Source of the DNA: an uncultured Mucispirillum sp.
GTDB taxonomy: Bacteria > Chrysiogenota > Deferribacteres > Deferribacterales > Mucispirillaceae
DNA length: 8,664 nucleotides
Assembly: GCA_945947845.1 (NCBI GenBank)
Contig: CAMEZN010000053.1
Coordinates: 1 to 8,664, forward strand
Direction of reading: 5' to 3'
In this document: positions 1-6,978 of the stretch, piece by piece
Layout of the letters: the number at the start of each line of letters is the position of its first letter
Position numbering within the stretch: position 1 is the first letter of the stretch
The notes under the pieces: model-generated
Database searches by the model: none
Told to the model about the DNA's origin: nothing
Seen by the model: the letters and a program-made list of their open reading frames with translations, nothing else
Program-made: the position numbers and the translations under genes

Positions 1-39
1 ACTGTTGAACCATTCCCACCTAAACCACGTGTTTACTAA
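1..39 (+). CDS. sdhA: Succinate dehydrogenase flavoprotein subunit, C-terminal 12 codons (partial)
   Basis: Reading from base 1 gives the peptide TVEPFPPKPRVY followed by a TAA stop at 37-39; the rest of the gene lies outside the window. The FPPK-x-R-x-Y ending resembles the extreme C-terminus of SdhA flavoproteins (E. coli SdhA ends in a very similar FPPK...TY string). The assignment rests mainly on position: sdhB starts 17 nt later, and sdhA directly upstream of sdhB is the usual order in sdhCDAB operons. SdhA carries covalent FAD and oxidises succinate to fumarate on the cytoplasmic side of the membrane. Only 12 residues are visible, so the call depends on both the short match and the neighbour. 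Confidence 0.8.
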   Translation, partial: TVEPFPPKPRVY

Positions 40-56
40 GAATAAGGAAGGACGAT

Positions 57-764
57 ATGAGCAAATTTATAAATGTTAAAATATTAAGATACGACCCAGA
101 TAAAGATAAAGCACCTCACTTCCAATCATACAAAGTAGAGTTACGCAGGCCGGGTATGCTTTTACTTACAGTTCTTAACCAAATAAAATGGGAGCTGGAC
201 CCTACCCTTTCATTCCGCAGGTCATGCCGTGAAGGTGTGTGCGGTTCAGACGGTATGAATGTAAACGGTGTCAATATGCTTTCATGTATGACAAAAGTGG
301 AAGACTTAGGCTCTGATATTACAATCAAACCATTACCTGGTATGCCTGTAATTAGAGATTTAGTTGTGGATATTTCCAGCTTTATCAATAAATTTATTAC
401 AGTTAAACCATATATTATCCGCCATTCTCCAATGCCAGATAAAGAACTGTATCAATCACCAGAAGACAGGAAAAAACTTGACGGCTTATATGAATGTATC
501 CTTTGCGGGTGCTGCTCATCTTCATGCCCTAGCTACTGGGTAGATAAAGAATATCTTGGACCTAATGCATTTTTAAGAGCTTGGAGATATTTAATAGACA
601 GCCGTGATGAAGGTGCTGACGAAAGATTACCTATATTAAATGACAAACACGGTGTATGGCGATGCCACACAATCTATAACTGTGTAGAAGCTTGTCCAAA
701 AGAATTAAACCCAACAAAAGCTATTGTTGGTATCAGAAAAATGCTTATGGATAAACAAATATAA
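57..764 (+). CDS. sdhB: Succinate dehydrogenase iron-sulfur subunit SdhB
   Basis: This 235-residue protein has the usual SdhB length. It passes electrons from the SdhA flavin through three Fe-S clusters to quinone at the membrane anchor (complex II, TCA cycle and respiration). The N-terminal ferredoxin-like domain carries the [2Fe-2S] ligands C57, C62, D65 and C77. The C-terminal domain has CxxCGCC...CP at 147-158 and later cysteines at 203, 209 and 213. Aligned with E. coli SdhB, C147/C150/C153/C213 would bind [4Fe-4S] and C157/C203/C209 would bind [3Fe-4S]. Asp at the third [2Fe-2S] position matches E. coli SdhB and differs from fumarate reductase FrdB, which has Cys there, so an SDH rather than FRD role is favoured. 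A good Shine-Dalgarno (AAGGAAGG, 44-51) precedes the ATG. It is the last gene of the operon, followed by a terminator. The gene looks less AT-rich than the defence genes downstream. Confidence 0.96.
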   Translation: MSKFINVKILRYDPDKDKAPHFQSYKVELRRPGMLLLTVLNQIKWELDPTLSFRRSCREGVCGSDGMNVNGVNMLSCMTKVEDLGSDITIKPLPGMPVIRDLVVDISSFINKFITVKPYIIRHSPMPDKELYQSPEDRKKLDGLYECILCGCCSSSCPSYWVDKEYLGPNAFLRAWRYLIDSRDEGADERLPILNDKHGVWRCHTIYNCVEACPKELNPTKAIVGIRKMLMDKQI

Positions 765-788
765 TATTATAAGCAAAGTAAAATATAT

Positions 789-821
789 AAGGGAAACTGG
801 AAAACCAGTTTCCCTTTTTTT
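789..821 (+). terminator. Rho-independent terminator after sdhB
   Basis: GGGAAACTGG (791-800) pairs perfectly with CCAGTTTCCC (805-814) across an AAAA loop. Two extra A-T pairs extend the stem at its base, and seven T residues follow at 815-821. It lies 25 nt after the sdhB stop and should separate the sdh transcript from the restriction operon. The A residues before the stem could also give some termination on the opposite strand. Confidence 0.93.
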
Positions 822-842
822 ATGGGGAAAGAATACTAATCA

Positions 843-873
843 TTTACACAACGACATTTAATGTCGTTATAAT
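843..873 (+). promoter_or_regulatory. Candidate sigma70-like promoter P1 of the hsdRMS-KAP operon
   Basis: A consensus -10 box TATAAT lies at 868-873 and a TTTACA -35-like box at 843-848 (consensus TTGACA, 5 of 6). The spacer is 19 bp, slightly longer than the optimal 17. Transcription would start near 880, leaving a leader of about 85 nt before the hsdR ATG. The spacer coincides with a perfect palindrome (850-868, separate entry), which would suit control by a repressor that excludes RNA polymerase. This is inferred from sequence only; in such AT-rich DNA a TATAAT can arise by chance. Confidence 0.5.
850..868. promoter_or_regulatory. Operator-like 19-bp palindrome upstream of hsdR
   Basis: AACGACATT-T-AATGTCGTT is a perfect inverted repeat: 9-bp arms around one central base (859). 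It fills exactly the interval between the -35-like TTTACA and the -10 TATAAT of candidate promoter P1. Its arms contain CG dinucleotides, which stand out in this AT-rich gap. Such a site suits a dimeric helix-turn-helix repressor. Alternatively, the RNA could fold into a 7-bp stem with a 5-nt loop, but the following T-run begins 8 nt downstream, so it would be a poor terminator. Confidence 0.55.
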
Positions 874-879
874 ATGTTT

Positions 880-896
880 TTTACATTATATGTAAA
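880..896. promoter_or_regulatory. Second, related palindrome upstream of hsdR
   Basis: TTTACAT-TAT-ATGTAAA is an inverted repeat with 7-bp perfect arms centred on base 888. Its core, ACATTATATGT (883-893), matches the core of the upstream palindrome, ACATTTAATGT (854-864), at 9 of 11 positions, and the centres are 29 bp apart. It lies around the expected start of a P1 transcript and upstream of candidate P2. A paired operator for the same protein is the natural reading, but its all-AT flanks make chance more likely than for the first palindrome. Confidence 0.4.
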
Positions 897-925
897 TAAT
901 CCTTTTTTTTAGTTTAGATTTAGTG

Positions 926-931
926 TATAAT
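926..931 (+). promoter_or_regulatory. Possible second -10 element (P2) close to hsdR
   Basis: This is a second consensus TATAAT, 35 nt before the hsdR start. At 17-bp spacing the -35 position falls in a run of T (903-908) with no recognisable TTGACA, so this promoter is weaker evidence than P1. If used, transcription would begin near 938, giving a short leader that still contains the hsdR ribosome binding site but excludes the upstream GTG at 934. Confidence 0.3.
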
Positions 932-949
932 TAGTGTTATATTATTTTT

Positions 950-958
950 GGAGTGGGA
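950..958 (+). promoter_or_regulatory. Ribosome binding site that favours the ATG at 967 for hsdR
   Basis: GGAGTGGGA lies 8 to 13 nt before the ATG at 967. The in-frame GTG at 934 has no purine-rich Shine-Dalgarno upstream (the preceding bases are TATAATTA) and sits about 3 nt from the P2 -10 box. The ATG is therefore the better start. Confidence 0.65.
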
Positions 959-966
959 AATATAAT

Positions 967-3900
967 ATGAAAGATAATGCATTTAATGAGCTGACGAGAG
1001 TTCAAATACCTGCACTTATTCATTTTAATAGATTAGGTTATGAATATATTGGCAAAATAAATGAAAATATGGCAGGCACAATATATGATGAAGAAACAAA
1101 CATATTATTAAAAGTATTTTCTTCCCAGTTTCAGAAATTAAATCCACTTTATAAAGACCAAGTAGATACAGTTTTAAAAGAAATAAAAGATGAACTTGAT
1201 TACAATAACTTAGGACGCAGTTTTTTTGAACGACTGCAAAATGTATCACCTTATAAATTGATTGACTTTGATAATATAGAAAATAATACATTTCATTATA
1301 CTGGAGAATTTACATGTAAAAATGGTGAAGATAGTTTTAGACCAGACATTACATTATTTATAAATGGTTTACCTTTAGTTTTCCTAGAAGTGAAAAAACC
1401 AAATAATAAAAAAGGGATTTTAGCAGAAACAGAAAGATTAGAATATAGATTTCAAAATAAGAAATTTCGCAGGTTTATAAATATTACACAGCTTATTATA
1501 TTATCTAATAATTTAGAATATGAAACAATAGATGGCATAGTGCCTGTGCAGGGTGCATTTTATACTACAATTTCTAGGAAAAATGTAAAAGTAAACTGTT
1601 TTAGAGAAGAACATATTGATAAAAATAATTTAGCACTTTATATTAAAGAGTATCCATACAAGCCTATAAATGAAGAATTAGAATATAAGATTTTAAAAGA
1701 TTTTAACTGCCAAGTTTTACTTAATGCTCCAGAATATACAACTAATAAGAATATAAATTCGCCAACAAATAGAATTATAACTTCTATGTGTTCTAAAGAA
1801 AGGCTATTATATATTTTAAAATATGGACTTGTCTATTTAAATGCAACAAAAGAAGTTGATGGCAAAATGGAAGTAATAGACGAAAAACATATAATTAGAT
1901 ATCAGCAGTTATTTGCATCAATGGCAATAACTAAGGCATTATCTAACAATAAAACATCTGGTATTATATGGCATACTCAAGGCAGTGGTAAAACTGCACT
2001 TTCATATTATTTACATAAAATCTTAACTGACTATTATGCTAAAATGCAGAAAGTGCCAAAATTTTATTTTATAGTGGATAGAATAGATTTATTAGAGCAG
2101 GCATGTGATGAATTTACTAAACGAGGGCTTTTAGTAACGACTATTGAAAACCGTAAGGCATTAACTGCTCATTTTAAAGAAAATACAGCAACAAAATCAA
2201 ACACAGGTAAAAATGAAATAGTAGTTATAAATATCCAAAAGTTTGATAATGATGATGAAAAAATTGAAATAGAAAATTATGCTATTAATTTACAGCGAAT
2301 ATTTATTATAGATGAAGCCCACAGGGGATACAGCATAAACGGCTCATTTTTAGGAAACCTTTTAAATGCAGATAAAAATGCGATAAAAATTGCACTTACT
2401 GGAACACCATTATTGCAAGCAGAAAGAGAGAGCTGGCGAGTATTTGGTGATTATATCCATACTTATTATTATGATAAATCTATACAAGATGGCTATACTC
2501 TTAAAATAATGCGAGAAGATATCGCAACAGAATACAGGGAACATCTACTTGATATATATAATAGTGTGGAAACACTTATACAGAAAAAAGATATTAAAAA
2601 AGAATATATAGTAGAACATGATAACTATGTAAAAGCATTGCATGAATATATTGTTAATGACTTTTATAAATTTAGAACACTGCATAATGATAATACTATA
2701 GGTGGTATGGTAATATGTGAAACAAGTGGGCAGGCTAAAAAATTATTTGAATTTTTTAATAATATGAAAATAGAAGGCAGAACACCATTAAAAGCTGCTT
2801 TAATACTGCATGATGTAGATGACAAAGAAACAAGAAAATCATATATTACTGGCTTCAAGAAAAATATGACTATTGATATTTTAATAGTTTATAATATGCT
2901 TTTAACTGGGTTTGATGCTCCAAGATTAAAAAGGCTTTATTTCTGCCGTAAACTAAAAGACCATACATTATTACAGGCTTTAACAAGAGTTAATAGACCA
3001 TACAAACAGCATAAATATGGTTATGTGGTAGATTTTGCAGATATTAAGCAAAATTTTGAAGAAACTAATGAAGAATATCTTAGAGAATTAAGTAAATTTG
3101 ATAATCTAACAGAAGATAACAGTAACTCTATAAGCACTTTTGCACAGATAATAGAAGATAAGCAGACTATTATTGATAAACTTCATGAAGTTAAGGAAGT
3201 TTTATTTCACTATACAACAGATAATCTGGAAACATTCTGCCAAGAAATATCTAATATTGAAAATAAAGATGATTTATTACAATTAAAAAGAGCATTAGAA
3301 GAAGCAAAAGACTTTTACAATATTGTTAGAACTTTTGGTGATGATGAATTAAAAGGATTATTTAAACAATTAGATATCCAAAATTTTAGACCATTGATAC
3401 AGCTGATTAGTGATAAAATAAGCAATATCAATATGAAAGAATCATTTGAACATGCAGATGAAACAAGTGTTACTATTAATGAAGCTATGCAGTATATAGA
3501 ATTTAGTTTCCGAAAATTAAGTGAAGATGAACTAAAAATCATAGCAGGCGGAATTGATTTAAAAGATAAATGGCAAAGAGTAATTAACAGCTTTACTGAA
3601 AATATTGACCAAAATGACCCAGAGTTTATGACTATAAAAGAAGCATTTATTGAAAGATTTAAAGATACAAATTTTCAAATTAAAAGTGTAAATGAATATA
3701 ATGAACTTTCAAAATATATGGATAATGTAATTAATAAACTAAAAGAATTAAATAATGCAAATAGAACACTTGCACATAAATATAATGATGATGTAAAGTA
3801 TGTTCGTATCCATAAAAGGATAAGAGAAGAAAACAAAAAAAGAAAAGACAATAAAGAAAATATAATACTTTCAGAAAAAGAAAGTGAAATATTAGACATT

Positions 3901-4116
3901 CTATATAAGATTAAGGAAAGTATAGATACTGATGTATCTAATAGGAATGATATTTTAAATAATGAAGGCTATTTTACACAGACAGTCACAACAGAAGTAA
4001 CAAAAAAATTAAAAGATAATAATATTAATAATACTGGTAATGACAGAAAATTTATATGTAATAATATTATAAAAGAATATTTAAGCCAATATAATGAATA
4101 TATAGGCAAATATTAA
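967..4116 (+). CDS. hsdR: Type I restriction enzyme R subunit (nuclease and DNA translocase)
   Basis: This 1049-residue protein is the motor and nuclease of a type I restriction complex: with HsdM2-HsdS it pumps DNA using ATP and cuts far from the recognition site. Residues are numbered from the ATG at 967. The N-terminal PD-(D/E)xK nuclease shows D127 (in RPDIT) and E141-x-K143 (in LEVKKP), with the same D-14-E-2-K spacing as EcoR124I HsdR. The superfamily 2 helicase core follows: Walker A TQGSGKT at 337-343, DEAH at 449-452, TGTP at 478-481, motif V MLLTGFDAP at 644-652 and motif VI QALTRVNRP at 670-678. The C-terminal third is charged and helical, as in HsdR regions that contact the methyltransferase, with a Lys/Glu-rich stretch near 960-985. 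No frameshift or lost catalytic residue is seen. An in-frame GTG at 934 would add 11 residues but lacks a Shine-Dalgarno. It is the first gene of the operon, 10 nt before hsdM. Confidence 0.96.
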   Translation: MKDNAFNELTRVQIPALIHFNRLGYEYIGKINENMAGTIYDEETNILLKVFSSQFQKLNPLYKDQVDTVLKEIKDELDYNNLGRSFFERLQNVSPYKLIDFDNIENNTFHYTGEFTCKNGEDSFRPDITLFINGLPLVFLEVKKPNNKKGILAETERLEYRFQNKKFRRFINITQLIILSNNLEYETIDGIVPVQGAFYTTISRKNVKVNCFREEHIDKNNLALYIKEYPYKPINEELEYKILKDFNCQVLLNAPEYTTNKNINSPTNRIITSMCSKERLLYILKYGLVYLNATKEVDGKMEVIDEKHIIRYQQLFASMAITKALSNNKTSGIIWHTQGSGKTALSYYLHKILTDYYAKMQKVPKFYFIVDRIDLLEQACDEFTKRGLLVTTIENRKALTAHFKENTATKSNTGKNEIVVINIQKFDNDDEKIEIENYAINLQRIFIIDEAHRGYSINGSFLGNLLNADKNAIKIALTGTPLLQAERESWRVFGDYIHTYYYDKSIQDGYTLKIMREDIATEYREHLLDIYNSVETLIQKKDIKKEYIVEHDNYVKALHEYIVNDFYKFRTLHNDNTIGGMVICETSGQAKKLFEFFNNMKIEGRTPLKAALILHDVDDKETRKSYITGFKKNMTIDILIVYNMLLTGFDAPRLKRLYFCRKLKDHTLLQALTRVNRPYKQHKYGYVVDFADIKQNFEETNEEYLRELSKFDNLTEDNSNSISTFAQIIEDKQTIIDKLHEVKEVLFHYTTDNLETFCQEISNIENKDDLLQLKRALEEAKDFYNIVRTFGDDELKGLFKQLDIQNFRPLIQLISDKISNINMKESFEHADETSVTINEAMQYIEFSFRKLSEDELKIIAGGIDLKDKWQRVINSFTENIDQNDPEFMTIKEAFIERFKDTNFQIKSVNEYNELSKYMDNVINKLKELNNANRTLAHKYNDDVKYVRIHKRIREENKKRKDNKENIILSEKESEILDILYKIKESIDTDVSNRNDILNNEGYFTQTVTTEVTKKLKDNNINNTGNDRKFICNNIIKEYLSQYNEYIGKY

Positions 4117-4126
4117 GGATAGTTAA

Positions 4127-5746
4127 ATGGATATACAGGAAAAAACAAGGCAGTTAATAGATGATTTAAAAGCTGTTTGTAAAAATAAAGGGCTTGGCAA
4201 TGATGGTAATGAATATAAAATTATAGTGCAGATTTTTTTATATAAGTTTTTATGTGATAAATTTGCCCATGCTGTTAAACAGATAAATGATAGATTAAAA
4301 AATGCTGATAAATGGGAATTAGAATATGAAAAAATGACTGATGAAGAACGGCAGGAAATTTTTGACTTGCTTGATGCTAATATCCCAAAATTAAAACCAG
4401 AACATTTAATAACATATTTATGGAATAACCAAACAGCAGGCGATTTTGATTTAATACTAGATAATACATTATTGGATATTGCAGAATTTAATAAAGATAT
4501 TTTTTCAACTCAGACAGCAGATAAAACAGAAATTAAATTATTTGAAAAACTAACTGTATATGTAACAGATACAAACAGTAGAACAGAATTTGCAAGAGCC
4601 TTAATAGATAAATTAGTTAAATTTTCATTTGAAGAAACATTTAATAAAAAATATGATTTTTTTGCAAATATATTTGAATATTTAATAAAAGATTATAATA
4701 CGGCTGGCGGCGGCACTTATGCAGAATATTATACTCCACATTCTATTGCAACTATTATATCAAGGCTCTTAGTAGATGATAATGCGGATTTAAAAAATAT
4801 GGAATGTTATGACCCATCAGCAGGCACGGGAACACTTTTAATGGCATTAGCTCACCAAATAGGTGAAGATAAATGCACTATTTTTTCACAGGATATATCA
4901 CAAAAAAGCCAAAGTATGCTAAAACTGAATTTAATACTAAATAATCTTGTTTCATCACTGGATAATATTATACAGGGTGATACATTAGTTTCTCCATACC
5001 ATAAAAATATTAAGGGTGATGAACTTAAACAATTTGATTTTGTAGTTTCTAACCCGCCATTTAAAATGGATTTTTCAGAAACAAGAGAAATATTAGCTAA
5101 TATGCCAACAAGATTTTGGGCAGGTGTGCCAAATGTATCTGAAAATAAAGAAAATATGGCCATATATACATGTTTTATTCAGCATGTTATAAATTCATTA
5201 AAAGATACTGGCAAAGGTGCAATAGTGGTGCCTATTAGTTTTATTACTGCAAGAAATAGTGTCGCAAGAAAAATTTTAGAGCACATAGTAAATAATAAAA
5301 TAGTATATGGATGTGTTAGTATGCCTGAAAATGTATTTGCAAATACACAGACAAAAGTTTCAATCTTATTTTTTGATAAATCAAAGAAAACTGAAAAAGT
5401 AGTTCTAATTGATGCAACAAAATTAGGTATCGATATTAAGGATGGTAAGAAGAAAAAACATAAATTATTATATGAAGATATAGAGAATATTGTTGATACA
5501 TTTCATAAAAAAAAGATAATAAAAGAATTTTCAGTTGCAGTAACTTATGATGAAATAAAAGAAAATAATTATTCACTTTCTGCTGGCCAGTATTTTGATG
5601 TTAATATAGAGCATATAGATATAACAGAAGAAGAATTTAATAATAAAATACAAAACCATATTAATAACTTAAACAATTTTTTTGCAGAAAATAAAAAGTT
5701 TGAAGAACAAATTTTTAAACAATTGGATACAATAAAGTATCAATAA
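4127..5746 (+). CDS. hsdM: Type I restriction-modification DNA methyltransferase M subunit
   Basis: This 539-residue protein has the usual HsdM length. It transfers a methyl group from S-adenosylmethionine to N6 of adenine in the sequence chosen by HsdS, protecting host DNA, and forms the core of the restriction complex. Residues 1-150 form the helical HsdM N-terminal domain. The methyltransferase domain shows a motif X-like TAGGGTYAEYYTP at 192-204, the AdoMet-binding motif I DPSAGTGT at 229-236 and the catalytic motif IV NPPF at 309-312, which marks an N6-adenine (gamma-class) enzyme. The C-terminal region (about 450-539) is charged and helical. The start is well fixed: an in-frame TAA at 4124-4126 immediately precedes the ATG, and AAGGAT at 4115-4120 overlaps the hsdR stop and serves as Shine-Dalgarno, suggesting translational coupling. 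An A8 run at 5507-5514 lies within Lys codons but the frame is intact. Confidence 0.96.
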   Translation: MDIQEKTRQLIDDLKAVCKNKGLGNDGNEYKIIVQIFLYKFLCDKFAHAVKQINDRLKNADKWELEYEKMTDEERQEIFDLLDANIPKLKPEHLITYLWNNQTAGDFDLILDNTLLDIAEFNKDIFSTQTADKTEIKLFEKLTVYVTDTNSRTEFARALIDKLVKFSFEETFNKKYDFFANIFEYLIKDYNTAGGGTYAEYYTPHSIATIISRLLVDDNADLKNMECYDPSAGTGTLLMALAHQIGEDKCTIFSQDISQKSQSMLKLNLILNNLVSSLDNIIQGDTLVSPYHKNIKGDELKQFDFVVSNPPFKMDFSETREILANMPTRFWAGVPNVSENKENMAIYTCFIQHVINSLKDTGKGAIVVPISFITARNSVARKILEHIVNNKIVYGCVSMPENVFANTQTKVSILFFDKSKKTEKVVLIDATKLGIDIKDGKKKKHKLLYEDIENIVDTFHKKKIIKEFSVAVTYDEIKENNYSLSAGQYFDVNIEHIDITEEEFNNKIQNHINNLNNFFAENKKFEEQIFKQLDTIKYQ

Positions 5747-5777
5747 TATAAAAATATTTAATATATAGAGAATTACT

Positions 5778-6971
5778 ATGAAAAAAATTATTTTAAATGA
5801 TATAGCTATTGTCATAAATGATAGAATAGAAAGCAATAAAATAACTTTATCTCAATATGTTGATACCGATTCTATGTTACCAAATAAAAATGGAAAAACA
5901 TTGCCTGTAACTTTACCAAGTAATGTTAGTTTGTATAAATTCCAAAAAAATGATATATTAATATCCAATATTAGACCATATTTAAAAAAGATATGGCTTG
6001 CATCTTACAATGGTGGATGCTCAACAGACATACTTGTATTCAGGGCTAAAGATAAAGACCTATTTCACTATCTATTTGCTGTATTACTACAAGATAGTTT
6101 TTATTCATATAATATGCTTGCTACTAAAGGCGTAAAAATGCCTAGAGGTATTGTTTCTCATATTTTAAAATTTCCTATTACTCATATAAATATAAACCAT
6201 AAAATTAATATTGGACTTTTTATTTTAAATATAGATAATTTATTATCAATAAACAAAAACATTAATTATGAGTTGGAACAATTAGCAAAAACATTGTATA
6301 ATTATTGGTTTGTTCAGTTTGATTTTCCAGATGAAAATGGCAGACCATATAAATCTTCTGGCGGAAAAATGGTATGGAATGAAGAACTAAAAAAAGAAAT
6401 ACCTGAAGGCTGGGAAGTAAAATATATAAAAGATATTGCAAAAACAACTGCAAAAAATATTATTCCTACTGATAATGTTTTATATAAATATTATAGTTTA
6501 CCAAGTGTATCAAAAAATAAATCATATATAGAAGAATATGGGAACAATATATTAAGTTCAAAATATATTATAAATCATAATTGTATTTTAGTAAATAAAC
6601 TCAATCCATTAGATAGTAGAGTTATTTTTATACCAAATGAAGACAATCAAATATGTTCAACTGAATTTATTGTCCTACAGCAAGAAAATAATTTTTTAAG
6701 AAGTTATATTTATTCTACACTGTGTTCAGAACATTTTAAAATATATTGTAAGCAACGAATTTCTGGTGCAATACACAAAAGAGTTGCACCACAGCTTGTT
6801 TATAATTACAAAATACCATATAATGAAAGCATTGTTAATAAGTATGGAAATATTATTTATAATATTTTATTTAAAATAAATAATGCGATACAAGAAAATA
6901 GAGAACTCACTTCTTTACGAGATTTCTTGCTACCGCTATTAATGAATGGTCAAGCAGTGATAGAGGAATAA
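5778..6971 (+). CDS. hsdS: Type I restriction-modification specificity S subunit
   Basis: This 397-residue protein selects the bipartite DNA target for both methylation and cleavage. It shows the two-half HsdS plan. The first target recognition domain spans about 1-145. A central conserved helix and linker follow (about 150-216, including LEQLAKTLYNYWFVQFDFP and the PEGWE box at 209-213). The second target recognition domain spans about 217-350, and a C-terminal conserved helix ends in RDFLLPLLMNGQ (381-392). The two helical segments should form the coiled-coil spacer that sets the gap between the half-sites. The target sequence cannot be read from the protein. An in-frame TAG at 5766-5768 lies just upstream, so the ATG at 5778 is the first available start; AGAG (5767-5770) is a weak Shine-Dalgarno. 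The gene begins 31 nt after hsdM and ends 7 nt before the KAP NTPase gene. No inverted hsdS copy or recombinase is visible here. Confidence 0.94.
   Translation: MKKIILNDIAIVINDRIESNKITLSQYVDTDSMLPNKNGKTLPVTLPSNVSLYKFQKNDILISNIRPYLKKIWLASYNGGCSTDILVFRAKDKDLFHYLFAVLLQDSFYSYNMLATKGVKMPRGIVSHILKFPITHININHKINIGLFILNIDNLLSINKNINYELEQLAKTLYNYWFVQFDFPDENGRPYKSSGGKMVWNEELKKEIPEGWEVKYIKDIAKTTAKNIIPTDNVLYKYYSLPSVSKNKSYIEEYGNNILSSKYIINHNCILVNKLNPLDSRVIFIPNEDNQICSTEFIVLQQENNFLRSYIYSTLCSEHFKIYCKQRISGAIHKRVAPQLVYNYKIPYNESIVNKYGNIIYNILFKINNAIQENRELTSLRDFLLPLLMNGQAVIEE
6963..6967 (+). promoter_or_regulatory. Ribosome binding site of the KAP NTPase gene, inside the hsdS end
   Basis: GAGGA lies within the last codons of hsdS, 11 nt before the ATG at 6979. 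The in-frame TAG at 6961-6963 blocks any longer start. Because the site lies in hsdS coding sequence, initiation is probably coupled to hsdS translation, which argues that the NTPase gene belongs to the restriction operon. Confidence 0.6.
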
Positions 6972-6978
6972 GATTTAT

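Noticed and set aside
934..966. GTG at 934 as the start of hsdR, adding 11 residues
   Set aside because: No Shine-Dalgarno precedes it, it would be excluded from a transcript starting at P2, and a good purine-rich site stands before the ATG at 967.
961..966. A third TATAAT just before the hsdR ATG as a promoter
   Set aside because: It lies between the ribosome binding site and the start codon; transcription from it would remove the Shine-Dalgarno and begin inside the gene.
1025..5163. Several minus-strand open frames of 60-100 codons inside hsdR and hsdM (for example 1025-1291, 3675-3899, 4852-5163)
   Set aside because: They lie antisense within well-supported genes, have low-complexity Leu/Ser/Phe-rich translations typical of the complement of AT-rich coding DNA, and show no recognised motifs.
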